This document shows positions 1 to 9,830 of a stretch of DNA of 58,812 bases, in pieces (the stretch's first letter is position 1; each line of letters opens with the position of its first letter). The stretch spans positions 1-58,812 of the forward strand of contig JAQMWT010000217.1 in NCBI GenBank assembly GCA_029834535.1, read 5' to 3'. Made by a program: the position numbers and the translations under genes. The DNA comes from Chrysophaeum taylorii (lineage: Eukaryota > Sar > Pelagophyceae > Pelagomonadales > Pelagomonadaceae). Under the pieces are notes generated by a model that saw nothing but the letters and a program-made list of their open reading frames with translations, was not told the origin of the DNA and searched no databases.

Positions 1-911
1 TGAAGGCTATTAGTAGTAAAGCGACGTCCGTTGCGCCAAAAAAAAAAAAACCTGTGGAGTTAGTTGTTTTTAAGGTCGGCTGCTTATATTAAAGGGGGGT
101 GCGCGAACGGGAGCACGTGAGGTTTCTGCAGACCCGCGGTAGGTAAGGTAATAATAAGTCTACAATTTTCGACGAAGCCCCTGGCAAATTTTTCCGGGAG
201 TTCAGACTCAAACCGACTTTGGTGGTGATCTTTTGGGGGACCAACCCGCTCCAGATCAGAGCCTGGTCCCACCTCGGCCCCAGGACCCGGACCCCGGATT
301 GCCGTTCGACCACAACGTAGATATGAGTACTCGGCTAACTAAATGTGTTCCATCGACGCGCTTACGTCCCTTTTGATGATGGCCTACAAACACCAAAATT
401 ATTAATCCGAAAGCCTTGTAGCAATTCGGCCAAAAACATGCAGTTTTTTTGCTCCAAGATTTGCTTCTATAGTACGTCGTATGCAGAGGGTTATTTGAAA
501 GGTGTTGCTCCAGGTTGTGAGCGATCCACGGGCCTTTACTTGGGCACACAACGTCAGCAATCTTGTTGGCGCTCATCATCACACAAGCCCAACAAGCCCA
601 TAGATAGATAGATCCCCAGTACATCCGCACCAGTCGCCCCTCTAGAGCTCGACGCCTACTTCAGCACAAGTTTTGCGCCCTCCAACTTTAGGCATGCAAA
701 CACGGTTGGGTCCGAACAGCAGCAGCTGCAAACTTGACAAAAACTGAAATCTCCCGGCCGGCAAATTCGTATTTGCAGCAAAGAGTGGAAGACACCACCA
801 CCGGCGTTCGACGTCGCCACAGGGTGGGGCACAACGTCTACTCACGTCATGACTAATCTAATACGTCCTCGAGTTGACTCCGTGATTTAGGGCCTTCGCT
901 AGGCGCTTTCA
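1..911. other. no gene recognised
   Basis: No frame here shows a recognisable domain. The stretch contains an A12 run (38-49) and a short GATA-type repeat near 601-612. Reading frames on both strands are short and look random. It may hold the regulatory or 3' sequence of a gene outside the window. Confidence 0.4.
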
Positions 912-1571
912 TCACTCGTCCGACCGCGCCATACGCTCCGTGAGGAGCTTGTTGGCTAAGGCCCTACGGTCGAGATGTTGGGTTGAGTCGTCGACGAGCG
1001 CAACGAGATCGCTGGTCGGCAGCTTGGCAAGATCGACGATGAGGTTGAGGTGGTCCCTTCGCGCGCGTTGATCGAGAATGACTCGCGCGAGCTCGCGTCT
1101 ATTCGGGTCGAGGGCGACGTCCCGCAGCGCTGCCACGAGATCGTGCGAGGGGTGACTCAGCGCCTCGTCGTTCGGTTCGTTGATTTTTTGATCGCGCGCT
1201 TCGCGACGCCTTTCGATTGCTTCGATTTCGAAAGCTTCTACGGCATCGTCTCGCATCTCTGGAAACGCGTCGATGGCCATCGCGCGCTCGCCGTCGCGGA
1301 CCATGACTATCGCCTCGAAGGTCTCCACGGGTGACCCGCTCTCGAAGTAGGGCGATGCGAGCTCGAGGGTCAGAAACGTGTTGTTGTGGAAGATGCCTCT
1401 GGATTCCTCCGCCGCAACGATCCGTCGAACGCTGAGCGTGCGGTAGATACCCGAATCGGAGATCCGCGCGAGTTGCGAAACCACGAATTCGGCAGCCTCG
1501 ACGACTTCCGGCGCGTGCACCGACTTGGACGCGCCGAACACAAAAAGAACAAAAATTAGCGCCACAAACAT
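912..1571 (-). CDS. small secreted protein, possibly cystatin-like fold
   Basis: The 219-residue protein opens with a clear signal peptide (residues 1-19, hydrophobic FVALIFVLFVFGAS). A compact domain of about 80 residues follows, with the pattern of a helix and then several strands (DSGIY, TFLTLELASPYF, ETFEAIVMV), which loosely recalls the cystatin fold. The C-terminal half (residues 115-219) is charged and helical, with two degenerate copies of a unit ending in ARVILDQR / ANKLLTER. No catalytic motif is visible, so secretion or endomembrane location is the firmest statement. The ATG at 1571 is the only sensible start. The sulfotransferase-like gene starts 68 bp away on the other strand. 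The cystatin comparison is by shape and not proven. Confidence 0.7.
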   Translation of the reverse strand: MFVALIFVLFVFGASKSVHAPEVVEAAEFVVSQLARISDSGIYRTLSVRRIVAAEESRGIFHNNTFLTLELASPYFESGSPVETFEAIVMVRDGERAMAIDAFPEMRDDAVEAFEIEAIERRREARDQKINEPNDEALSHPSHDLVAALRDVALDPNRRELARVILDQRARRDHLNLIVDLAKLPTSDLVALVDDSTQHLDRRALANKLLTERMARSDE

Positions 1572-1639
1572 GTTTACACTTACCCTAACTTTTGACTTCC
1601 ATTCATTCTTACCCTCGCGTGCGTCCCTGTTTCTCCTAT
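1572..1639. promoter_or_regulatory. short divergent promoter region
   Basis: These 68 bp separate the ATG of the secreted protein (minus strand) from the ATG of the sulfotransferase-like gene (plus strand), so they must hold both 5' leaders and probably a shared promoter. No TATA box is visible. Confidence 0.4.
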
Positions 1640-2593
1640 ATGGTGTCTATTTTGTATCACCTCATCACTACCACCTTGGCTGCGGCGCGAAGCAGCTGTG
1701 ATTTCCAGCGCTTTCCAAAGTTCCTTCCACCAGAGCTCAAAAAAGTCGAAAAAAAAAAATCCATGGTCGATGGGGGGGTCCATGAGATAGCGGCGACACT
1801 CCGCGCTGTCGACTTTAGCCCCGGCACGACTGCAACTCATCTCGTTCACGACATGGCGTGTCGCGTCGGCCTAGTGAGTTGCCACTTCCACACTTGCTGC
1901 AATGCCTCGCCTCGCGTCCACGATCTCCAGCGCGCGTTGCTCGCGCAGTACGGACACCTCAGCGCGTGCGCGCTCGGCAGCGCGCTCGTACCAGCAGCGA
2001 ACCCCCTGTGCTATGCGCCCGAAGAAAAAGCTTGCCCACCACCGCACGAAACGCTTGCCGACATTCAAAGACTCCTGAGCGAACTCGCGACCTCTGGCCT
2101 TCAGGTTGCGAGCGACGTGCCGTACGCGTACTTTTTTCCGCAGCTCCTCGAGCTCGTGCCGGATCTGATCGTACTCGTAACGGCCCGCAACCCGCGCGAA
2201 TGGGCCCAAAGACGCATCGAGGAACATAACTCCGAGATGGAGTGCACCGACGCGAGCCTCGGCGCCACGGACACACCATCATATTTTAACCTTCTCGACT
2301 GCCTTGGAGGCTCCTCGGCGATCAACCAATCGATTGTGCACGAGGCACTCCTTCTCAACCGCGCAAATTACTCGGAGCCCGCGTACGACGACCTTGCTGC
2401 GAAATTCGCCGCACACATGCGCTACATCACGCGGGTCTTACCACCACGAGCCAGGGTACGGGCCCTATGTGCGTGGGATGCCGACCTCCGTGACCAGCTG
2501 GTCGCTCTCGAACATTACCTGAGTGCGCTCAACGACGGTCCTCTGCGGAAGGGGAGGAGCGTTTACGTGTGCAACAAGCCGATTCGACCATGA
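1640..2593 (+). CDS. sulfotransferase-like protein
   Basis: The 317-residue protein begins with a hydrophobic stretch (MVSILYHLITTTLAA) that fits a signal peptide or a type II Golgi anchor. The sulfotransferase signature is present in outline. The segment DFSPGTTATHLVHDM, about residues 58-72, sits where the PAPS 5'-phosphosulfate loop (GTT/GTS) is expected. A later block, SDVPYAYFFPQLLELVPDLIVL followed by TARNPREWAQ, matches the D-x-P...F-P-E-L and T-x-R-x-P-x-x-W pattern around the 3'-phosphate site. Several cysteines in the middle suggest a secretory-pathway protein with disulfides. The likely reaction is sulfate transfer from PAPS to a glycan or small acceptor; the acceptor cannot be told. 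The frame is open further upstream but without an ATG, so the start at 1640 is chosen. Confidence 0.65.
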   Translation: MVSILYHLITTTLAAARSSCDFQRFPKFLPPELKKVEKKKSMVDGGVHEIAATLRAVDFSPGTTATHLVHDMACRVGLVSCHFHTCCNASPRVHDLQRALLAQYGHLSACALGSALVPAANPLCYAPEEKACPPPHETLADIQRLLSELATSGLQVASDVPYAYFFPQLLELVPDLIVLVTARNPREWAQRRIEEHNSEMECTDASLGATDTPSYFNLLDCLGGSSAINQSIVHEALLLNRANYSEPAYDDLAAKFAAHMRYITRVLPPRARVRALCAWDADLRDQLVALEHYLSALNDGPLRKGRSVYVCNKPIRP

Positions 2594-3028
2594 CCCTGCG
2601 TATCATGACCCGAATTTGCTTTTGGGGGCGTTTATGGTCAATGTTGGACCATCTAGGGGGGTCGGTCAAACACGCGTTATAAATTAACTCGGCCCGGAGG
2701 CGCGTCCCTGGCAGAAATTTATTTATTAATTAGTCTGTGTACTGAAACGCCGATATCGTCGTCGTAGGGCGCCAAGCAGGTTGCGAGCAACACAGCCCGC
2801 CCAATATCGGGAGGCCGTCGGTCCCGATTGGATTCCCGATGCACACTTTCGGTCCCCTCCAAAGCAAAGATTGGGCCCAACAATTTGGGGGTTGTTCTAC
2901 ACCCTATTTTTTTTTCGATAAGATTGGGGTTCTAAAACATCACTCTTGTTGAAAGCTGCTGCTTACCCCAATTTTTAGCTGTGTGAGAACAATCGTGGTT
3001 TAGTGACGCCTGGCGCCGGAAAAAAACT
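2594..3028. other. intergenic, no gene seen
   Basis: No supported frame. There is an AT-rich stretch around 2678-2735 and a T-run near 2908-2916. It lies between the sulfotransferase-like gene and the transposase remnant. Confidence 0.4.
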
Positions 3029-4990
3029 TTGAAATCGCGACTATTCTGGAGTCGTGTGTGGAAAAGACGTGCCGGCGACGGGAAGTCGAAGAGCACGAAA
3101 GTGGGCACCTACCCAACGCTTGAAGAAGCCGTTGCCGCCTTGGAGGAACTTCGGAGAACTTGCGAGCCGAGGACGTACGACAGACGGGCCAAGGCACGAG
3201 ACGCAGATCACGTCTTGAGCGATGATGTCGAGGACACAGGCACGCAACCTCCAGCGAAGGCACCGCGTCTAATGGCACTTGGGTTGCAGAAGTCTCGCCC
3301 AACCCCGAATGATAAGCGCAAGGCGGACGCACTGGCGTTGAATGCCAGAGATCGACACCTCTCGTACTAGGGGGCGTCTCAAACAGCGCTTCCTCTCCCG
3401 CAAGGGCCGCAGGCGGTTCGGCTTCTCCAAGCATCGGGCAAACAGCCGGGCAGTCCAGTACCACGACGCCAGCGCGGAGGAAGAGGCACGTAAGAAGGAG
3501 AGTACCGCCAGAGGTGATTCCGGCGGAATGGCGACGCACCGTGCTCGACAGGCTGAGCGACAAGATTGCGAAGGAAAGTGAGGCCGACCTCCTCCACCAC
3601 TCGGCGAGCGACGACGATGACGCAGATGCCCGCGCGGAAGTCAACGCGCAGTTCACCGAGAACCAGCTTGCCCGAGTTCGCATGCCTTCGCGTACATCCA
3701 CCTCGCAGACACGACGAAGCACTTCGGTGTCAGAGATCGCGGGCTCGACGTCGAGACGCTAGCCTCCGAGGCCGTCGCGAACTCGCCCGACTGCGTCCAT
3801 ATCACCGGCCGCAGGCTCCTCGTTTGGCATCACGACTTTGCCCGCAACGATGTGGCCTTCGTCGAGGACCGTCGCGGGTCTAACGAGCGCCAATCTTGGA
3901 TTCTCTACATCGTGCACAACGAGGACCTTCTCCGCGAGAACAAGACCTGGTTCGAGAAGAACCTTTTCCCTGCTCACCGTCGCAACCACGCGGCTCTTGC
4001 TCAGACCATTGAAGATCCCGCCCGAAGAGAAGCAGAAGTACAAGATCCCGAACAAGACCCCGTCCTTGTCGCAAGTCCGCGTGCTGATGGGTCTAGATTT
4101 CGAAGCAAGAGGCCGACAAGCTCCTAGTGTCCTACACAAACCTCTGTTTCGGACACGAGTACAACCGCATGATCGACGACGCTGCGATTGTCGAGTTCTG
4201 TGTGGACGATTGAGAGGCCTTTCTTTGACTCGTGGCGAGTCGGCAACAAGAGCTCTTTTTTCCAACACGCGCCCACGGACAAGGTTAACGGCTTTAATAT
4301 GGGCGGCAACCTCAGCGTTCGATTTCCTCAGGACGAGCCCACCCCCCCCGAGTGGAAACACGACCAGTACGTCGACAAAGCCAAGGGCATCCACCAGGTC
4401 CAGTTTGAGCGCGGCTGGTTTGACTCCAATTTGCCGAGGTCGCATTCAACTCGCTCAAAGGGCGAGCTCGACGAATATACTCGTCGACGGGACCTCCACC
4501 AAGGTGATGCTTAGCAACCTCCCCGACTTCAATAACTAACGCAACCTCATCCAGCAGCACGTCCGCGGCCACATCTTGCTCTCGTCTCCCAGGTGCCACC
4601 ACGAGCTAGGCGGTGGTGTCGTCGAGTACGGCTGGGGCCAGTCTCGAAGCGGGACTATCGCCGACACAACACCGTAACCGAAAAGGAGATGGCTTGCCTG
4701 CAACGAACGCGTGTATTCGACCAATTCGGCGTCGACAATCTCCCGTGCCTCCGTCGTCTCATGAATTCCTCCGGCGTCGCCCGCGAACACAAGCTCGTCT
4801 ACCGCTCCGACGATACGAGCGGAGCTCGCTCGGAGTACGCTAGAATCGAAAAAGCGTCGAGAGTGTCCAAGCGGAGGATCTTTGAACTTATTGAACATTC
4901 CGCAGCGGCTTTGTTTGCTTCGAGTTGTTCAAGGCAGTGGCGGAGTCTTCTTCTCGACACAGCGAGACCACCGTCCCCTCGTCGATAATT
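3029..4990 (+). pseudogene. decayed DDE-superfamily transposase-like gene
   Basis: The coding signal hops between frames, as expected for an old inactivated gene. Recognisable pieces in order are: KVGTYPTLEEAVAALEELRR (3101-3160); RQSWILYIVHNEDLLRENK (3889-3945); KVNGFNMGGNLSVRFPQDE (4282-4338) followed by WKHDQYVDKAKGIHQVQFERGWFD (to about 4425); a frame with CHHELGGGVVEYGWGQS ending near 4640; and a shifted frame resuming with KRDYRRHNTVTEKEMACL and RTRVFDQFGVDNLPCLRRLM (to about 4760). The order GWFD...LGGG..YGWG.SK..YRR.N...LPR.RRF resembles large DDE-endonuclease families common in protist and oomycete genomes. At least three frameshifts are needed. The family assignment is from pattern memory and is moderate; the decay is directly visible. 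A separate HTH-like remnant near 19.2 kb may be from a similar element. Confidence 0.5.
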
Positions 4991-6255
4991 AGCCACCTTT
5001 TCGATGAGAGGAGAGTCGCGGTAACCGCGACCGCCGAAAGATGGTGCGGTTTTGACGTCACGCTGGTCGTCGGTTCCGCCACTTGGCGCCACGCAGATGA
5101 CGATGATTGCCAGATCCTCGAAACAGGTCGCGGGCCTCGAACTCGTGGGTTGAGTCTTGTTGAACTGCTACGCAGAGACCACGAGCTCATCGATGACGAG
5201 CGCGAGACCGAACAATAGAGCGCATCGTGGATAAAGCAGAGCAACCACCAGCGCAAACGAAGGCAGCTCGACTTGAATGTCCATTCGACGGACTCCGTTA
5301 GTGGCGGCCCGAGTCCACAACATTGCCTCGGCTAAGAATCTAAGCTACGCGGATGACACGGTCGAGGACGGTCGACAGAGACCAGAACCGTCGGTCGAGA
5401 TGGCCAATCTACATCTCCCACCGCACGTTGGGCGCGCCTACACGTTACATTTCAAGAGGAGCGAAGGAACGGTGTGCGCACCAAGCACCACGAGCCAAAC
5501 CGCGCGACAAGCACCGTATCGCCCGTGCTGCCAACACTTTGCAACTCTGCCGAACGTACGCGCCGATGACGCTAAAAATCTCAGCTCAACATCCAAGGTC
5601 GAATTGCATCAGCAAGCTGAAATCACGCTGCTGCAACTGGCGCGCGCGTTGAAGCAATTAATAAGTCGTCTATCCGGCCCTTGAACAATCCGTTTTAGTC
5701 CGACGGGTCACCATGTACTACTGCTGCGCGAAATCGTCGTCAATCACGTCCGGATGATGATGATGCGTACGAGAAGTGGAAGCAGTCGACGAACCCACGG
5801 CGCTGGAGGCATATATTTTCAAGATACATTTGGCTTCCGCGCGCGATCGGAGAGAACAGCGAGATCTCCATTTACAAAAAAACGGTGGCCTGCGCTCGTC
5901 CGTCGAACTCCTCCGCGCGGTCGCGTTGGTCGCCGTGTTCATTCACACTGCGTGTCGGCTTTGCACTCGCTGGGATTGTTTGATTAATTGATTGATTGAT
6001 TGTTCTTCTGACTGTGCACAGCGCGTGTGCTGCACGTTAATGAATGAATGAACGAGCGAAAATGGGAGGGCCGCGTACCTCCGACGACTGACTGGTATGC
6101 CACCAGCTCCTTCTGCTCGCCAGCGTATCGTCGCTCGAGTCTCCGTTTTTCTGCCCGCCCGAACTTGGCGACTCAAAGGAGGTGTGAGCAGCGAAAAGCT
6201 GCTGCACAACAGGACTCGTTCTGCCTGGCAGAACACGCAAGGCCTTTCTAGCGTT
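4991..6255. other. gene-poor stretch, relic frames and short ATTG/TGAA repeats
   Basis: No gene is supported. Frames up to about 135 codons occur but lack recognisable motifs and look like chance or decayed sequence. Short tandem repeats are present: GATT units at about 5981-6001 and TGAA units at about 6038-6053. Confidence 0.4.
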
Positions 6256-6897
6256 TTAAAGAGAAGGCAATAAATCGGGAGTTAAGCAACAAGCCGAGGT
6301 GGGTCGGTGGCAGACGAGCCAGCCGCGAGGTGTGCCCGACATGCCGTCGGGCTCGATCATGCCAGCGAAAAGAGTGGGAGCGTCGATCCATACGGGCTGG
6401 GCGTAGGGTCGAAGGCGGGTCGCGGCGTCTAGGACTAAAAAAGTATCCGAGGGCTCGTGGTAGGCCGCGACGAGCGCGTGGTGTCCCCAGTTTCCGCCGA
6501 GGCCAGGGACTTTGCGCATGGTATAGTTGAGAACGACGCGGACGTCGGCTGCGAGACTCCGGCGCAGGTCTCGCCTCGCCGTCGCGAGGTCTGTCGCCCG
6601 GTAGGCCTCGCACTCGAGACCTATGCTACCCATCAAGAGCGAGAGGTCGTCGAGCGTGATGCCGTAGCTTATCGAATCGAGGCGTTCGGTGCCTTGCTGC
6701 GCGGCGAGGACGTCCTCTTCGCGGTCGGGTTTCTTGTCGAAGGAAGCAAACACTACCGCCGTTGCAGCCAGTCCGCACGAGGAGCGACCATTCTGGGGTC
6801 GTAAGTGCGGCGCGAGGACGGCGTACTGGCTGGTCTCGGCTTCCTCGAGGTACGCGCTGCCGAGCATCGACGCCAACGCAACGGGACCCCTTCCCAT
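6256..6897 (-). CDS. phytochelatin synthase family peptidase, short form
   Basis: The 213-residue protein carries the papain-like phytochelatin synthase fold. The triad is visible: Cys41 in RSSCGLAATAVV, His139 in NWGHHALVAAYH, and Asp157 in FLVLDAATR. The His-Asp spacing of 18 equals that of plant enzymes. Plant synthases transfer gamma-Glu-Cys from one glutathione to another, making metal-chelating phytochelatins; short bacterial forms mainly hydrolyse glutathione to gamma-Glu-Cys plus Gly. This protein has only the catalytic domain and lacks the Cys-rich C-terminal sensor half, so a hydrolase or simple transferase role is as likely as full synthesis. No targeting sequence is obvious. The ATG at 6897 gives about 40 residues before the active Cys, close to the family norm. 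Confidence 0.85.
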   Translation of the reverse strand: MGRGPVALASMLGSAYLEEAETSQYAVLAPHLRPQNGRSSCGLAATAVVFASFDKKPDREEDVLAAQQGTERLDSISYGITLDDLSLLMGSIGLECEAYRATDLATARRDLRRSLAADVRVVLNYTMRKVPGLGGNWGHHALVAAYHEPSDTFLVLDAATRLRPYAQPVWIDAPTLFAGMIEPDGMSGTPRGWLVCHRPTSACCLTPDLLPSL

Positions 6898-7093
6898 CCT
6901 TCACGACTCTATTCGTGTTCTCTGGTGGATCCGAGAAGAACAAACGAGGAACAAGTTTTGGGCTTGTTACCCTCGCGAGCCGCGCCGATGTTAGGAATGT
7001 GCGGGGTCGAGAGTCCTAAAGGGGAGGGTAAGGTGAAGTTCCCTGTCTCTTGCGACGGAAGGCGTTCAACAAGGTGGCGGTGTGGAGTTAAAA

Positions 7094-7843
7094 ATGGTTG
7101 AACCGTGGCCGGTCCCGATCGAGGTGAGGGCCAAAGCCATCTTCGCCGTGCTTATGGGCATGGGTATCGGTGGGTTTCTGTTTTTGTGCGTTAGCGCGTC
7201 GACGTGCGGTGCGTGCTACGTTGACCCCTGCGTCCACCCCCCGGGGCTCAAGACGCTGTACAAGGTGAATTCGTCGCTTTGTTTCGCGGGGGCGACCACC
7301 GGCATGTTTTTCTGCTTTCTGAGCGGCTGGGGAACGCTCCTGACTCTCCGGAGACGAGCGAGCGTGATGGGCTTCGGTCACTTTTTTGGAGCTACGTGCG
7401 TCACGTTCCTGGTCGCCGTCCAGTCGGCGGGCATGTGGGGCGCCGAGGCCTCGTTGCTCGAGGCCTTTGCCCGCAAAGATATATACGAAGACGCGATAAT
7501 CGGGGGTGCCTACGAACACGTGCACATCAAACCAAACAAAGCCCTATATCGCGCGTGCAAGTTTCTTTTTTCTGTCGCCGTTCTCATCTCTATCGGCCTC
7601 ATGACTCTCGCACCTCTCTACTTTGTCTCCCGCGACGTCTACGAGGAAGACAGCCTCAGCGCCAACATGCGCAGGCGGCGCGTCGGCTTCCAAATCTCAC
7701 CCTACGACCCCGTCGGCCAGAACGCCCCGGCCGACGACGAGCGCCAGTACCTCGGCCGCGCTTCCATCCCCATGCGGAACATTCGTCCCCAGTACAAGCA
7801 GATCCCCGACACCACCGCCGCGACATCCACCGAGATCGTCTAA
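7094..7843 (+). CDS. four-span membrane protein of unknown function
   Basis: The 249-residue protein has four hydrophobic segments, at about residues 14-36 (AIFAVLMGMGIGGFLFLCV), 58-82, 89-112 and 152-178. The first luminal loop has a short Cys cluster (STCGACYVDPC). After the last span comes a polar, presumably cytosolic tail of about 70 residues with YDPVGQN and many Arg/Pro. This resembles a tetraspan layout, but the CCG signature of tetraspanins is absent. I recognise no family. The frame is open a few codons upstream but only from GTG; the ATG at 7094 is taken as start. A long GAAA microsatellite follows about 120 bp after the stop. Confidence 0.7.
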   Translation: MVEPWPVPIEVRAKAIFAVLMGMGIGGFLFLCVSASTCGACYVDPCVHPPGLKTLYKVNSSLCFAGATTGMFFCFLSGWGTLLTLRRRASVMGFGHFFGATCVTFLVAVQSAGMWGAEASLLEAFARKDIYEDAIIGGAYEHVHIKPNKALYRACKFLFSVAVLISIGLMTLAPLYFVSRDVYEEDSLSANMRRRRVGFQISPYDPVGQNAPADDERQYLGRASIPMRNIRPQYKQIPDTTAATSTEIV

Positions 7844-7965
7844 CTGTCGGATTCCCCCACCTCCCCTCGGGGAGGGGGGTGACCCCTGCTCTTCTTTTGT
7901 GGCTGCCTCATTTCCCTCCCTCTGTGCCTCGCTATCTCCTCCTCTTGGAACCAACCAAGACCCAA

Positions 7966-8112
<147 letters not shown>

Positions 8113-8149
8113 GTCCTTTTTTAAAGGACATAAGAAGACACCACCGATG

Positions 8150-8179
8150 TTTAGTTTAGTTTAGTTTAGTTTAGTTTAG
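8150..8179 (+). repeat. TTTAG pentanucleotide repeat, about six units
   Basis: Six tandem TTTAG units. The minus-strand stop codon TAA of the plastid SRP54 gene (8176-8178) lies inside the array. Confidence 0.95.
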
Positions 8180-9705
8180 AATCCCCTGGCGGGCGCGCGG
8201 CGCTTGGCTTTTTTCTTGCCCCCCGCGCGGCGCGCCGCACGATTGCCCACGGGCGATGATGGTGGTTTTGTGGGCGACGATGCCCCGGGGCCAGCTGCCA
8301 TGCGAGCCATCATAGTGCGCATCGCCTGGAACTCGGCGATGAAGGTCTGGGCTGCCCGGAGGTCGAAGCCAGCCCCCTTGCCGATGCGCGTCATGCGCGA
8401 GATCGAGGTTTTGTCGCGAATGAGGAGATCGGGGAGGCGGCGCTCCTTGGGGGTCATGGACTGGATGAGAGCCTTGGCCCTCTTCGCCTTAAGCTCGGCC
8501 GCGTCTATCTTCGACGCGTCGATTCCAGAAAAGCCCGGCATCATCTTCGCGACACCGGCGAAGTTTCCCATCGATGCGAGGGTTTCTGTTTGGGCGAGGT
8601 AGTCTTCGAAGGTAAACTGGCCCGCGGTCATGCGTTCCATTTGCGCTTTGGCGTCGGCGTCCGAGACCTTTTTCTGGGCTTTCTCGACAAGCGACACGAC
8701 GTCGCCCATCCCCAGAATTCGCGAGGCCATGCGCGCGGGGTAGAAGGGCTCCAAGTCGGCGAGCTTTTCGCCGACGCCGACGAATTTTATGGGGACGCCG
8801 CTCACGGCGCGCACCGAGAGCGCGGCGCCGCCTCTCGAATCGCCGTCGAGCTTGGTCAAGACGGCACCCGTGAGGTCGCAGGTCGAGTCGAATCGAGCGC
8901 ACAACGAGGCGGCATCTTGGCCCGTCATGGCGTCGAGCACCAGCAACGTCTCGTCCGGGGAGACGGCCTTGCGGATGTCCACGAGTTCGGTCATGAGCGC
9001 GTCGTCCACGACTTGCCTCCCGGCGGTGTCGACGACGTAGACGTCGTAGCCCGCGGTCGAAACCCCGCGCGTCGCAATCCCAACCGCGTCGGTGCAATTA
9101 TCCTCCACGTACACGTCGACGCCGATCTGCGAGCCCAGAATCCTGAGCTGGTCGGCGGCGGCGGGCCGAAAGACGTCCGCCGCTATCAAAAGCGGTTCGC
9201 GCTTTTCCTCGACCTTCAAATAATTCGCCAATTTCGCTGCCGCCGTCGTTTTCCCGGCGCCCTGGAGTCCGCATAGAAGGATGACCTTCCCCTCTAACTC
9301 GAACCGCGTCTGCATCGCCTCGTCCGCGCCCGGGTCGCCGCCCATTACTTCGACGAGTTCGTCGTACATCGCTTTCGCGAACTGCTGCGCTGGCTCGACG
9401 CCCGCGACGACTTGGGTGCCGACGGCCTTGCCTCGCACCCTCTTCACGAGCCCGTTCGTCACCTGGAGATTGACGTCGGCATCAATCAGAGCGCGCTTCA
9501 CGTCCTTCAACGCTTTGGCGATGTTCTTCTCCGTCAAACGCTGCTTCCCGGACAGCGTCTGGGAGATGTCGCTCATCGCCTCGCTCAGCTTGTCGAAGAA
9601 GTACAGCTGGCTGCGCCATCGTCGGTGTTGTTGTTGTTGTTGTTGTTGCGTCGGCGCCTGGAACCCAGCGGTCAGCGCAGCAAGGAGGAGGGTGCGCCAC
9701 AACAT
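8176..9705 (-). CDS. cpSRP54: chloroplast signal recognition particle 54 kDa GTPase
   Basis: The 509-residue protein is a full SRP54/Ffh homologue with a plastid presequence. Residues 1-15 are a signal peptide, followed by GFQAP, the phenylalanine motif expected at the cleavage site for import into a red secondary plastid, then a polyglutamine run. The N domain covers about 37-125. The G domain has the P-loop GLQGAGKTT (146-154), a G2 region around DVFRPAAADQL, DTAGR (226-230) and TKLDGDSRGG (284-293). The Met-rich M domain starts near 330 and ends in a basic tail (GGKKKAKRRAPARGF). It binds GTP and delivers thylakoid membrane proteins through the FtsY receptor and Alb3. The nuclear copy sits 125 bp from the divergent NACHT-LRR gene. 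The basic tail is unusual compared with bacterial Ffh. Confidence 0.97.
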   Translation of the reverse strand: MLWRTLLLAALTAGFQAPTQQQQQQQHRRWRSQLYFFDKLSEAMSDISQTLSGKQRLTEKNIAKALKDVKRALIDADVNLQVTNGLVKRVRGKAVGTQVVAGVEPAQQFAKAMYDELVEVMGGDPGADEAMQTRFELEGKVILLCGLQGAGKTTAAAKLANYLKVEEKREPLLIAADVFRPAAADQLRILGSQIGVDVYVEDNCTDAVGIATRGVSTAGYDVYVVDTAGRQVVDDALMTELVDIRKAVSPDETLLVLDAMTGQDAASLCARFDSTCDLTGAVLTKLDGDSRGGAALSVRAVSGVPIKFVGVGEKLADLEPFYPARMASRILGMGDVVSLVEKAQKKVSDADAKAQMERMTAGQFTFEDYLAQTETLASMGNFAGVAKMMPGFSGIDASKIDAAELKAKRAKALIQSMTPKERRLPDLLIRDKTSISRMTRIGKGAGFDLRAAQTFIAEFQAMRTMMARMAAGPGASSPTKPPSSPVGNRAARRAGGKKKAKRRAPARGF

Positions 9706-9756
9706 GAGAGAAGTGAGAGAAGCTCGAGAAAAAGGGTTTGGAGCGTATCCTCCTCG

Positions 9757-9786
9757 GAAGGAAGGGAAGGGAAGGGAAGGGAAGGG
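9757..9786 (+). repeat. GAAGG pentanucleotide repeat
   Basis: A short GAAGG array of five to six units in the gap between the divergent SRP54 and NACHT-LRR genes. It is followed at once by three GAACT units (9786-9800). Confidence 0.9.
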
Positions 9787-9830
9787 AACTGAACTGAACT
9801 GAGAAGGGAAGGAACTGAGAAGGGAAGAGG

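Noticed and set aside
8150..8179. TTTAG array as an internal telomere remnant
   Set aside because: The unit is a pentamer, unlike TTAGGG or TTTAGGG, and lies beside other simple repeats.
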